DNA from: Bacteroidales bacterium
Lineage (GTDB): Bacteria > Bacteroidota > Bacteroidia > Bacteroidales > UBA932
Assembly (NCBI GenBank): GCA_017465225.1
Contig: JAFTWQ010000032.1
Location: 1 to 64,000 of the forward strand
DNA length: 64,000 nucleotides
Direction of reading: 5' to 3'
Shown here: positions 16,247 through 23,609 of the stretch, in pieces
How the letters are laid out: the number at the start of each line of letters is the position of its first letter
Position numbering within the stretch: the first letter of the stretch is position 1
Translations under genes and position numbers: made by a program
Notes under the pieces: model-generated
What the model was told of the DNA's origin: nothing
Seen by the model: the letters and a program-made list of their open reading frames with translations, nothing else
Databases searched by the model: none

Positions 16247-17848
16247 ATGAAAAAGATATTACTGTTCGCAATTGCAGCTTTGGCAGTTGCAGCGTGTGCC
16301 GAGAAATCGGATAATACAGCACTGAAGGAAAAGGTGGAGAGTTATGCTGTCGTAGAGGTGACTTCACCTCTTTATGACGCTCTTTCGGAGAATGACAAGA
16401 AGATCGTAAGCCTTTTCCGTCAGGCCGGAGAGATCATGGACGGACTCTTCTGGAAGCAGACTTTCGGTGACAAGGCACTTATAGACGCCCTCCCTGAAGG
16501 ATATGCAAAGCAGTATGCCTACATCAACTACGGTCCATGGGACCATCTCGATGACAACAAGCCGTTTGTCGAGGGTTATGGCGAGAAGCCGCTAGGATGC
16601 CAGTACTATCCGCAGGATATGACGGTAGCCGAATTCGAGGAATTCAACGACCCTGACAAGCTCAGCCTCTACACCGTGATCTGCCGCGACGAGAACGGCG
16701 CGCTCAAGACCGTATGGTATCGCGACGAGTACAAGGAGGAGCTGGAGAAGGTCTGCGCACTCCTCGAGGAGGCTGCGGCCCTCACAACCAATGAGGGCAT
16801 GAGGACATATCTCACAGAGCGTGTAAAGGCTTTCCGCACAGACGATTACCTTGCCAGCGACATGGCATGGATGGACATGAAGGACTGCAACATGGACCTC
16901 GTGATCGGACCGATCGAGAACTATGACGATCACCTCTTCGAGGCCAAGGCTGCTTACGAGTGCTTCATTCTTCTCAAGGACGAGACACGCAGTGCCAACC
17001 TCGCGAAGTACGTCGCGCTCCTCCCAACCCTTCAGACCATGCTCCCATGCGCTCCTGAATACAAGACTTTCGTGCCTGGAACATCTTCAGACCTGAACGT
17101 TTACGACGCCATCTACTATGCAGGAGACTGCAACGCCGGCAGCAAGACCATCGCCATCAACCTTCCTAACGACGAGAGGGTGCACGCAGCGAAGGGCGCT
17201 CGCCGCCTCCAGCTCTACAACAGCATGATGGCCAAGTTCGACAAGATCCTCGCCCCTATCGGAGAGGTTCTCATGGTCCCTGAGCAGCAGCAGTATCTCA
17301 CTGCAGACGCATTCTTCTGGAATGTGACCTTCCACGAGGTTGCACACGGTCTCGGTGTGAAGCAGACAGTGAACGGCAAGGGTACAGTAGACCAGGCAAT
17401 GGGCGACCAGAAGACTTCATGGGAAGAGGCTAAGGCTGACATCCTCGGACTTTTCATGGTGAACAGCCTCATCGACATGGGTGAGATCACCGACATCACA
17501 AAGGAGGAGTCAGTAGCGACATTCATCGCCGGCATCGTACGTTCTGTCCGTTTCGGTTCCGCTTCATCCCACGGAAAGGCTAACATGATGTGCTACAACT
17601 ATATGGAAGAGCATGGTGCATTCAGCCGCAACGCCGAGGGTAAGTATGTGGTAGACTTCGAGAAGGCGCCGGAAGTGATCAACTCATGGGCAAACCTCAT
17701 CCTCGAGACCCAGGCGACCGGTAACTTCGAGTTCGCACAGAAGTATGCAGCCGAGAACGCAAGCATCCGCGAGGCCCTCGCAGCCGACATCGCAAAGGTA
17801 AACGCTGCAGGCATCCCACGCGACATCGTCTTCGACTTTGCATGGTAA
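16247..17848 (+). CDS. M49-like zinc peptidase lipoprotein with HExxH motif
   Basis: A 533-residue lipoprotein with signal MKKILLFAIAALAVAAC. The zinc site is HEVAHGLG (His363, Glu364, His367), followed 30 residues on by SWEEAKADILGLFMVN, the third-ligand region; the order and the EEAKAD/EETRAD similarity tie it to family M49. The first protein (6335-8335) has HExxxH, this one HExxH. FHEVAHGLGVKQ and INLPNDERV resemble Bacteroidetes 'Zn-dependent hydrolase/DPP III-like' proteins. Activity is predicted from motif integrity; substrate is unknown. It is a single gene, ending in a strong terminator. Confidence 0.83.
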   Translation: MKKILLFAIAALAVAACAEKSDNTALKEKVESYAVVEVTSPLYDALSENDKKIVSLFRQAGEIMDGLFWKQTFGDKALIDALPEGYAKQYAYINYGPWDHLDDNKPFVEGYGEKPLGCQYYPQDMTVAEFEEFNDPDKLSLYTVICRDENGALKTVWYRDEYKEELEKVCALLEEAAALTTNEGMRTYLTERVKAFRTDDYLASDMAWMDMKDCNMDLVIGPIENYDDHLFEAKAAYECFILLKDETRSANLAKYVALLPTLQTMLPCAPEYKTFVPGTSSDLNVYDAIYYAGDCNAGSKTIAINLPNDERVHAAKGARRLQLYNSMMAKFDKILAPIGEVLMVPEQQQYLTADAFFWNVTFHEVAHGLGVKQTVNGKGTVDQAMGDQKTSWEEAKADILGLFMVNSLIDMGEITDITKEESVATFIAGIVRSVRFGSASSHGKANMMCYNYMEEHGAFSRNAEGKYVVDFEKAPEVINSWANLILETQATGNFEFAQKYAAENASIREALAADIAKVNAAGIPRDIVFDFAW

Positions 17849-17874
17849 GCCTCTGACATCCTGAACGATATGGA

Positions 17875-17909
17875 ACAGCTCCGACAGTCATTCTGCCGGG
17901 GCTGTTTTT
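17875..17909 (+). terminator. Intrinsic terminator after the M49-like gene
   Basis: ACAGCTCCG (17875-17883) and CGGGGCTGT (17897-17905) form a 9-bp stem with one G-T pair, closed by a CAGTCATTCTGC region that can pair further, followed by TTTTT. Confidence 0.75.
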
Positions 17910-17910
17910 C

Positions 17911-17993
17911 AAAAGCACGGAAATGACCGTTTTTGTGCTTTTAACCTTGTTTTTCGTGTTCAAAAGCACAAATAAGCCCGTTTTTGTGCTTTT
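17911..17993. repeat. Twin hairpins AAAAGCAC...GTGCTTTT
   Basis: Two 32-nt inverted repeats at 17911-17942 and 17962-17993, each bounded by AAAAGCAC and GTGCTTTT with similar interior sequence ending in CCGTTTTTGTGC. They are 51 nt apart in phase. They lie between the M49-like gene terminator and the tyrS promoter and are not explained by either. Confidence 0.7.
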
Positions 17994-18029
17994 GATTGGA
18001 GCGAATGGACTGTGTATGGGAATTTTATG

Positions 18030-18037
18030 TATCTTTG
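18030..18037 (+). promoter_or_regulatory. Possible -7 box of tyrS
   Basis: TATCTTTG 39 nt before the tyrS ATG matches TAnnTTTG. The -33 region is poor (TGTG). Confidence 0.45.
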
Positions 18038-18076
18038 TGGGTTACATATGAATAAAAATATAAAAGATATATAGAT

Positions 18077-19366
18077 ATGAAGAATTTTGTAGAGGAACTC
18101 AGGTGGAGAGGCATGATCCAGGACATCATGCCGGGAACAGAGGAGAAGCTTATGGAAGGTTCGACTGCGGCTTATGTCGGAATCGACCCTACAGCGGACT
18201 CGCTCCACATCGGACATATGGTCAGCATCATGATCCTGAAGCATTTCCAGAACTGCGGTCACAAGCCGATCGCTCTTGTGGGTGGTGCGACAGGTATGAT
18301 CGGTGACCCTTCAATGAAGTCACAGGAGCGCAACCTCCTCGACGAGGAGACCCTCAATCACAATGTTGCATGCATCAAGGCGCAGCTCAGCAAGTTCCTT
18401 GACTTCGAGTCAGATGTAGAGAACAAGGCGGAGCTCGTGAACAACTACGACTGGATGAAGAACTTCTCGTTCCTCGATTTCACACGCGACATCGGAAAGC
18501 ACATCACTGTAAACTACATGATGGCAAAGGATTCAGTGAAGAAGAGACTTTCGGGAGAGGCTCGCGACGGTATGTCATTCACAGAGTTCACATATCAGCT
18601 CCTCCAGGGATATGACTTCCTCTATCTCTATGAGCACAAGGGATGTACCCTCCAGATGGGTGGCGCAGACCAGTGGGGCAACATCACCACAGGTTCGGAG
18701 CTCATCCGCCGTATCCTCGGCAAGGAGGCTTTCGCTCTTACATGCCCTCTCATCACAAAGGCTGACGGCGGAAAGTTCGGAAAGACCGAGAAGGGTAACA
18801 TCTGGCTTGATCCGGAGCGCACTTCTCCATACCAGTTCTACCAGTTCTGGCTCAACGTATCTGACTCAGACGCAGAGAAATACATCAAGATCTTCACAAT
18901 GCTTTCAAAGGAGGAGATCGACGCGGCAATCGCACAGCATGCAGAGGCTCCGGAGCGTCGCGAGCTTCAGAAGCTCCTCGCAAAGGAAGTGACCACAATG
19001 GTACACGGCGCTGCAGAGTATGAGAATGCGGTAGCTGCATCGCAGATGCTCTTCGGAAACGCAACAAAGGATGCTCTCATGAGCCTTGATGAGAAGACAT
19101 TCCTCGCAGTGTTCGACGGAGTGCCGACATTCGAGGTGGCTGCAGAGAAGTTCCCTCTCGGCGTCATCGATCTTCTTGCCGGCGAGTCACAGGTATTCCC
19201 TTCAAAGGGAGAGTGCCGCAAGATGATCCAGGCTAACGGCGTGAGCATCAACAAGGAGAAAGTCGGCGACATCAATGCGCAGATCGGCTCGGAGTCGTTC
19301 ATCAATGGCAAATATATCCTTGCGCAGAAGGGAAAGAAGAACTACTTTATCATAAAGATCGCTTAA
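18077..19366 (+). CDS. tyrS: Tyrosyl-tRNA synthetase
   Basis: A 429-residue class I aminoacyl-tRNA synthetase. The Rossmann fold has [20 protein letters not shown] with the HIGH motif at residues 44-47; [20 protein letters not shown] contains the tyrosine-recognition loop; KFGKTEKGN (about 233) is the KMSKS equivalent. The C terminus ([20 protein letters not shown]) is an S4-like RNA-binding domain for the tRNA anticodon side. Its stop codon is built into a terminator-like hairpin. Confidence 0.97.
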   Translation: MKNFVEELRWRGMIQDIMPGTEEKLMEGSTAAYVGIDPTADSLHIGHMVSIMILKHFQNCGHKPIALVGGATGMIGDPSMKSQERNLLDEETLNHNVACIKAQLSKFLDFESDVENKAELVNNYDWMKNFSFLDFTRDIGKHITVNYMMAKDSVKKRLSGEARDGMSFTEFTYQLLQGYDFLYLYEHKGCTLQMGGADQWGNITTGSELIRRILGKEAFALTCPLITKADGGKFGKTEKGNIWLDPERTSPYQFYQFWLNVSDSDAEKYIKIFTMLSKEEIDAAIAQHAEAPERRELQKLLAKEVTTMVHGAAEYENAVAASQMLFGNATKDALMSLDEKTFLAVFDGVPTFEVAAEKFPLGVIDLLAGESQVFPSKGECRKMIQANGVSINKEKVGDINAQIGSESFINGKYILAQKGKKNYFIIKIA

Positions 19367-19392
19367 TATCACACGTTTATTTGTGTGATATT
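19365..19392 (+). terminator. Hairpin overlapping the tyrS stop
   Basis: AATATCACAC (19365-19374) and GTGTGATATT (19383-19392) form a 10-bp perfect stem with an 8-nt loop, starting within the TAA of tyrS. No strong T-run follows. Confidence 0.55.
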
Positions 19393-19472
19393 CCGGAAAC
19401 CCCCGCCCTCCCGTTGGTCGGGCACCCCCTAGCCGGGGGTGGCATGTTTCCTCCATATCCACACAAATAAAC
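19375..19472. repeat. 98-nt nested palindrome between tyrS and rbfA
   Basis: Outer arms GTTTATTTGTGTGATAT (19375-19391) and ATATCCACACAAATAAAC (19455-19472) pair with one extra base. Inside them GGAAAC (19395-19400) pairs with GTTTCC (19446-19451), and the core CACCCCCTAGCCGGGGGTG pairs as a third hairpin. The left outer arm is shared with the tyrS terminator hairpin, so the two structures are mutually exclusive. It looks like a miniature inverted-repeat element or composite palindrome; no protein is encoded. Confidence 0.65.
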
Positions 19473-19521
19473 TTACTGATTACAAATCTTATAATAAAGC
19501 ACACGGAAACACGCAGGTAAA

Positions 19522-19872
19522 ATGGAAAAGAATATTGAGAGTACAAGGCAGCTGAAGGTTGCCAAGGAAATACAGAAGGTAATGGCAGAGGTCATCAGAA
19601 GCAAGGGAATGGCGGCTTTCGGCGGCGCTCTTGTGTCGGTGAGCGGCGTGAAGATCAGTCCGGATCTTTCCGTTGCCAAGATCTATGTCAGCGTATTCCC
19701 TTCTGACAAGGCGGAAGCCGTGATGGGCGTTCTGGAAGAAAACGCACGCGCATTGCGTGGAGAGCTCGGCAGCAAGGTTGCAAAGCAGCTCCGCATCGTG
19801 CCGGAGATCAGCTTCTTCCTCGACAGCTCCCTCGACTACGTAGAACACATTGAAGAATTATTGAAGAAGTAG
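19522..19872 (+). CDS. rbfA: Ribosome-binding factor A
   Basis: A 116-residue RbfA, a cold-shock ribosome maturation factor for the 30S subunit. The KH-like fold is represented by RQLKVAKEIQKVMAEVIRSK, VSGVKISPDLSVAKIYVSVF, and LRIVPEISFFLDSSLDYVEHI. It is followed at once by a palindromic element whose first base is the last base of the rbfA TAG, then by the permease gene. Confidence 0.94.
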   Translation: MEKNIESTRQLKVAKEIQKVMAEVIRSKGMAAFGGALVSVSGVKISPDLSVAKIYVSVFPSDKAEAVMGVLEENARALRGELGSKVAKQLRIVPEISFFLDSSLDYVEHIEELLKK

Positions 19873-19903
19873 ATTGCCACGTCGCTACGTTCCTCGCAAT
19901 GAC
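19872..19903. repeat. Palindromic element GATTGCCACG..CGCAATGAC (type B)
   Basis: A 32-nt palindromic element filling the entire gap between the rbfA stop and the next ATG (19906). The ends GATTGC and GCAATGAC pair. Two related copies lie inside tilS (35482-35515 and 35869-35900). Confidence 0.75.
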
Positions 19904-19905
19904 GT

Positions 19906-21123
19906 ATGAAGCTCGCGCCATTCATAGCAAAGAGATACCTTTTCGCCAAGAAGTCACACAACGTGATCAACATAATCTCGGCGATAAGTGCCATCGGAAT
20001 GGCTATCGGAACAGCTGCGCTCATCATCATCATGTCGGTTTATAACGGGTTCGACTCGCTCATCAGATCCATGTTGAGCAATGTCGAACCCGATCTTATG
20101 ATAACCCCTGCCACAGGAAAGGTCTTTGTCCCAGAAGGAGAAACCTACGACTGGATATATGACCAGCCGTCCGTAAAGAACATGTGCGGAGTGCTCCAGG
20201 AGCAGGTTTTCATCAATTATGACGGTCAGCAGGGCCTTGCCAAAGCCAAGGGAGTAGACTGGATATATGAGGACGAGACCCCTCTGAAGGATCATATCAG
20301 AGACGGGGAATTCAAGCTCCATAGAGGCGACGTACCGCTGGCTTCTGTCGGAGCCGGCCTTGCCTACAGCATGGGCATCAATCCACGCTTCGTCTCCCCT
20401 ATCGAGATCTATTTCCCGTCCAGGACCAGAAGACTTTCAATGGCAAATCCCATATCGTCCATCGAGTCGATAAAGGTATGGCCGTCAAGCATATTCTCGG
20501 TCAACAATGAGGTGGACGCAGAACTCATGATACTCCCGATCGAAAAGATGAGGGAGCTGCTGGAATATGATGATGAAGTATCTGCCGTTGAAATCAGGCT
20601 CGCGGAAGGCACGGACGGAAAGGAGCTGAAACGGCTTCAGAAAGAGATCAGCACCATGCTGGGCCCGGACTTCAAGGTAAAGGACAGGTTCCAGCAGAAC
20701 GAGTCGCTCTACAAGATGATGAGATACGAAAAGGCGGCTATCTACATGATCCTTATCTTCATCATCATTATCATCGCATTCAACATTTTCGGCAGTCTCT
20801 CGATGCTCATCATCGAAAAGCGCGGGGACATCGAGACATTGCGCAGCCTCGGAGCGCATGACAGGCTAATAAGGCGCATCTTCGTCCTGGAAGGATGGAT
20901 GATATCCCTTACCGGCCTTGCTGCAGGCCTTGTCGTCGGAACCGGTTTCGCCCTTCTCCAGCAGCACTTCGGATTCATAAAAATGCCCGGACAATTCATT
21001 GTCCAGGCATATCCCGTCATCCTTTCATGGACTGACATTCTTCTTACCGTCATAGGCGTTGCAGCCATCGGCTACATCATTGCCCTGCTACCGGTAGCAT
21101 CATTCTACAGGAAAGAGAGGTAG
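19906..21123 (+). CDS. LolC/LolE-family ABC transporter permease
   Basis: A 405-residue membrane protein of the LolE/FtsX-like family. An N-terminal MacB-like helix (NVINIISAISAIGMAIGTAA, about residues 19-39) is followed by a large periplasmic domain (about 50-275), then three C-terminal helices (about 280-300, 325-350, 375-395). The motif IEKRGDIETLRSLGAHDRLIRRIFVLEG matches the cytoplasmic loop that contacts the Lol ATPase. In Bacteroidetes such a single LolCE-like permease moves lipoproteins from the inner membrane to LolA; no LolD is in the window. The start follows the palindromic element directly. An alternative, out-of-frame ATG within the element was rejected. Confidence 0.88.
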   Translation: MKLAPFIAKRYLFAKKSHNVINIISAISAIGMAIGTAALIIIMSVYNGFDSLIRSMLSNVEPDLMITPATGKVFVPEGETYDWIYDQPSVKNMCGVLQEQVFINYDGQQGLAKAKGVDWIYEDETPLKDHIRDGEFKLHRGDVPLASVGAGLAYSMGINPRFVSPIEIYFPSRTRRLSMANPISSIESIKVWPSSIFSVNNEVDAELMILPIEKMRELLEYDDEVSAVEIRLAEGTDGKELKRLQKEISTMLGPDFKVKDRFQQNESLYKMMRYEKAAIYMILIFIIIIIAFNIFGSLSMLIIEKRGDIETLRSLGAHDRLIRRIFVLEGWMISLTGLAAGLVVGTGFALLQQHFGFIKMPGQFIVQAYPVILSWTDILLTVIGVAAIGYIIALLPVASFYRKER

Positions 21124-21921
21124 CTACATCGTTATGGTCAGGTCTTCGGACGAATAGACTCCGTCATTCCAATGGCCTTCTCCATCCTCGGTCTGTGTCA
21201 GCTTGACCGTCTCCGTCTTCTTTCCGAAATCACCGCCATTCTCCTCGCCGTCCACATCCTCAAAGCAGATGTCCGCTTCAACTGCAGGGAACCAATCTGG
21301 CTGCACAAGATGGAACGAACCGTCTTCAGCCGTAACGGCCTTCTGCCTCATATGTTCATATATATCTTCGCCGTATACTTCGATTCCTTCAAGAGGATTA
21401 CCATCTGAATCCACCACCTTGCCTTTGATCTCAAACGTAGCATATGGTACTCCATATTCAGCGACTGTTTCCACCGGATGCATCTTCACATCTACTCCCA
21501 AGGCGCCGAAGAGGCCTAAATACCAACCCTTGCCATCTTCCTGCTTCTCCAATGCAACGGTCTTCTCCTGTGTTGCGAACCAGCCGCCATTTTCCTCATC
21601 ATCCACATCCGTGAACCTGACATCTATCGTTTTTTCAGCATAGGAAAAACCTCCATTAAGCTCATAGCTTCCATCAGCCGAAGTAAAGACAGTATCGGCA
21701 TATTCATCCGGAACCGTAACGGCAATGCCCTTGATCGGATTGCCTGCTTCATCTGTAACCTTGCCCTTGACAAAATATTCCGCATAAGGGCTTCCATATT
21801 CAGGTGCAGGCACACCATACATCGGAATAGGAGATGCACCCTCTCCGTCACAGGCACTGACAAAAGAAAAACCCAATATGCCAAGGAGCGTCCTGCAAAG
21901 ATTTAAAATAAAATTCTTCAT
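21124..21921 (-). CDS. Lipoprotein of radical SAM/lipoprotein system, tandem-module form
   Basis: A 265-residue lipoprotein; the signal peptide ends LGILGFSFVSAC with lipobox Cys24. The mature part holds two copies of a beta-sandwich-like module (about residues 41-147 and 155-265). Each begins with EYGxPYAxx and xxKGKVxDxxGNPxxGI, contains DGSYEL or DGSFHL, then FTDVDDEENGG or FEDVDGEENGG, and ends in a beta-strand. The start of each module resembles carboxypeptidase-regulatory-like domains. In Bacteroidetes such lipoproteins accompany a dedicated radical SAM enzyme (TIGR04133/TIGR04134 as I recall). It lies 62 nt downstream of that enzyme. Confidence 0.85.
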   Translation of the reverse strand: MKNFILNLCRTLLGILGFSFVSACDGEGASPIPMYGVPAPEYGSPYAEYFVKGKVTDEAGNPIKGIAVTVPDEYADTVFTSADGSYELNGGFSYAEKTIDVRFTDVDDEENGGWFATQEKTVALEKQEDGKGWYLGLFGALGVDVKMHPVETVAEYGVPYATFEIKGKVVDSDGNPLEGIEVYGEDIYEHMRQKAVTAEDGSFHLVQPDWFPAVEADICFEDVDGEENGGDFGKKTETVKLTQTEDGEGHWNDGVYSSEDLTITM

Positions 21922-21983
21922 ATCTGTATTGTTTACACATATGTACCAGAAAAGGCGATATGACTGCGTGTAAAACGGGAATA

Positions 21984-23051
21984 TTACCCGATTCTTTCAT
22001 AGTGGCACAGAATCAGATTGCCATCATCATCGCGCAGATGCATTCCATTGCCTTCGCAATAGCGGAACCACTTGCAGTCACCGCACTTGTCCTTCTTCAT
22101 CCATGAACGGTCACGATATGGCTGGAAGCGGTTTTCCCATACATCTATGAAATCATCCTTGTAGATGTTTCCCTGATGGTAATCTGCGCGTATGCTGCCG
22201 CATGCGGATATCGATCCGTCTATGAGTACAGAAGCGATGGACGTGCCAGCCTGACATGTGTAGAGATGGTCGCGGACTTCCCCTTCGAACTCGCCCAGGA
22301 AGCCCTCGCAGCCATAGCTTACCTTTATACGGCCTTCCTTTCTCGTTTTCCTGATAAACTCCATCAGTCCGCGGAAACGTTCCTTGCTGAGCTGGAGTTC
22401 AGGATCATGGGCAGCGCGGCCGACAGGAAAGACAGTGAATATTCGCCAGCTTTTGAGTCCGAGACTGATGAGGTATTCCTTGAACTGTTCAAGGGAATCA
22501 TAGTTCCTGTTATTGGCACACGTAACCACATCGAACATGATCGAAGGCTCTTTGGCTAGTATTTCCACTGCTTGCGATGCATACTTGAATCCGTCAGGCA
22601 CTCCCCTCATCCAGTTGTGCTGGTCCTCGAACCCGTCCAGACTGATGGTTGCCGAATGCAGACCGGACGCAAGCAGCTGGTCGATCTTCTTCGGTGTCAT
22701 GAGACGCCCGTTCGAGACCATTCCCCAAGGGAACTCCAGATCGTAGATCGCACGTCCGCACTTCAGGAGGTCATCCCTCATGAGAGGCTCACCGCCGGAC
22801 ACTATTACCATTATCTTGTGAGAATCATACTTTTCCTTGATCCTGACAAGGACGTTCCTGAAATCCTCGAAAGGCATGTCCGGATGAACAGCAGAGACCT
22901 TGCAGTCACTTCCGCAATGGCGGCATTTCATGTTGCACCTCAAGGTACTTTCCCAGAACAGCTGGCGAAGGGGATGCTTCTCCTGCATATCCTTCACCAG
23001 CTGTCTATGTAGTTCAAGCGCTATGCGCTGTCTGATTGATATTCCTGACAT
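21984..23051 (-). CDS. Radical SAM/SPASM protein of radical SAM/lipoprotein system
   Basis: A 355-residue radical SAM enzyme. The SAM cluster motif CNMKCRHC gives Cys39, Cys43 and Cys46. After the (beta/alpha) barrel, a SPASM-type domain carries Cys266 and Cys284 plus a C-terminal CGDC motif (Cys323, Cys326), Cys332 and Cys349, enough for one or two auxiliary iron-sulfur clusters. IIVSGGEPLMRDDLLKCGR-like sequence (MVIVSGGEPLMRDDL) supplies the SAM-binding GGEP motif. It lies between two lipoprotein genes; the ATG is 1 nt from the stop of the upstream one. Such enzymes modify partner peptides or proteins; what it does to the lipoproteins is unknown. Confidence 0.93.
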   Translation of the reverse strand: MSGISIRQRIALELHRQLVKDMQEKHPLRQLFWESTLRCNMKCRHCGSDCKVSAVHPDMPFEDFRNVLVRIKEKYDSHKIMVIVSGGEPLMRDDLLKCGRAIYDLEFPWGMVSNGRLMTPKKIDQLLASGLHSATISLDGFEDQHNWMRGVPDGFKYASQAVEILAKEPSIMFDVVTCANNRNYDSLEQFKEYLISLGLKSWRIFTVFPVGRAAHDPELQLSKERFRGLMEFIRKTRKEGRIKVSYGCEGFLGEFEGEVRDHLYTCQAGTSIASVLIDGSISACGSIRADYHQGNIYKDDFIDVWENRFQPYRDRSWMKKDKCGDCKWFRYCEGNGMHLRDDDGNLILCHYERIG

Positions 23052-23052
23052 A

Positions 23053-23550
23053 TTAATTCCCGTTGCCGATATTCTTCATCTTCAACTCCAGATCTTCAGC
23101 TCCCATGGTCATGTCTTCCAGAAGCCCCGGATCAAGCACATGCAGAGTGTCCTTATAATGTCCGTCTGCAAGCGGATCCGGATCTGAAAGAAGTATTGCG
23201 CCAGGAATGTCGATAAATGATCCTTCTATCAGAAACCCACCGTCATCATCCACACCACATCCCGGATCGATTTCTATAAAACTTGTCTTACAGACACCTT
23301 GATCTTCATATGGAACAGCCAGTCCCAATGTAGCCTTGACTCCACATACAACACCATTATGATCTTCATCAACGACCTTACCCTTGAAACGATACATAGT
23401 ATAAGGAGCTCCATATTCTGGCGCCGGGACATCATCCTCATATGGGTCTTTGGTAATATTATCATCCGCTTTCTCGTCACAAGCGTGGAAGGCGGCAAAG
23501 CCAAGAAATCCCAGACACCAGCAAGCAATCCTATAGAATGTAAACCTCAT
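23053..23550 (-). CDS. Second lipoprotein of radical SAM/lipoprotein system, single module
   Basis: A 165-residue lipoprotein. The start at 23550 (MRFTFYRIACWCLGFLGFAA) gives a signal ending FAAFHAC with the lipobox cysteine again at residue 24, and the segment LGFLGF matches the LGILGF of the larger partner. One copy of the module starts PAPEYGAPYTMYRFKGKVVD and ends AEDLELKM, where the larger protein has SEDLTITM. Unlike the larger protein it has four additional cysteines in the mature part (residues 69, 87, 98, plus the lipobox). It is the first gene of the three-gene set; 60 nt separate it from the upstream nfnB-type gene. Confidence 0.83.
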   Translation of the reverse strand: MRFTFYRIACWCLGFLGFAAFHACDEKADDNITKDPYEDDVPAPEYGAPYTMYRFKGKVVDEDHNGVVCGVKATLGLAVPYEDQGVCKTSFIEIDPGCGVDDDGGFLIEGSFIDIPGAILLSDPDPLADGHYKDTLHVLDPGLLEDMTMGAEDLELKMKNIGNGN

Positions 23551-23609
23551 AGCCTTTTTATTATAAAGATACATACTTAACAAAAAGACTGCGTATAGTC
23601 AAGAAAAAA

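Noticed and set aside
19202..19546. Minus-strand frame over the nested palindrome (contains CHPRLGGARPTGG)
   Set aside because: It is the translation of the palindrome and of antisense tyrS; no start signal and no homologous fold recognised.
23584..23609. Terminator between the nfnB-type gene and the radical SAM system
   Set aside because: Only a 4-bp stem (GACT/AGTC) with a short T-run can be drawn; too weak to call.
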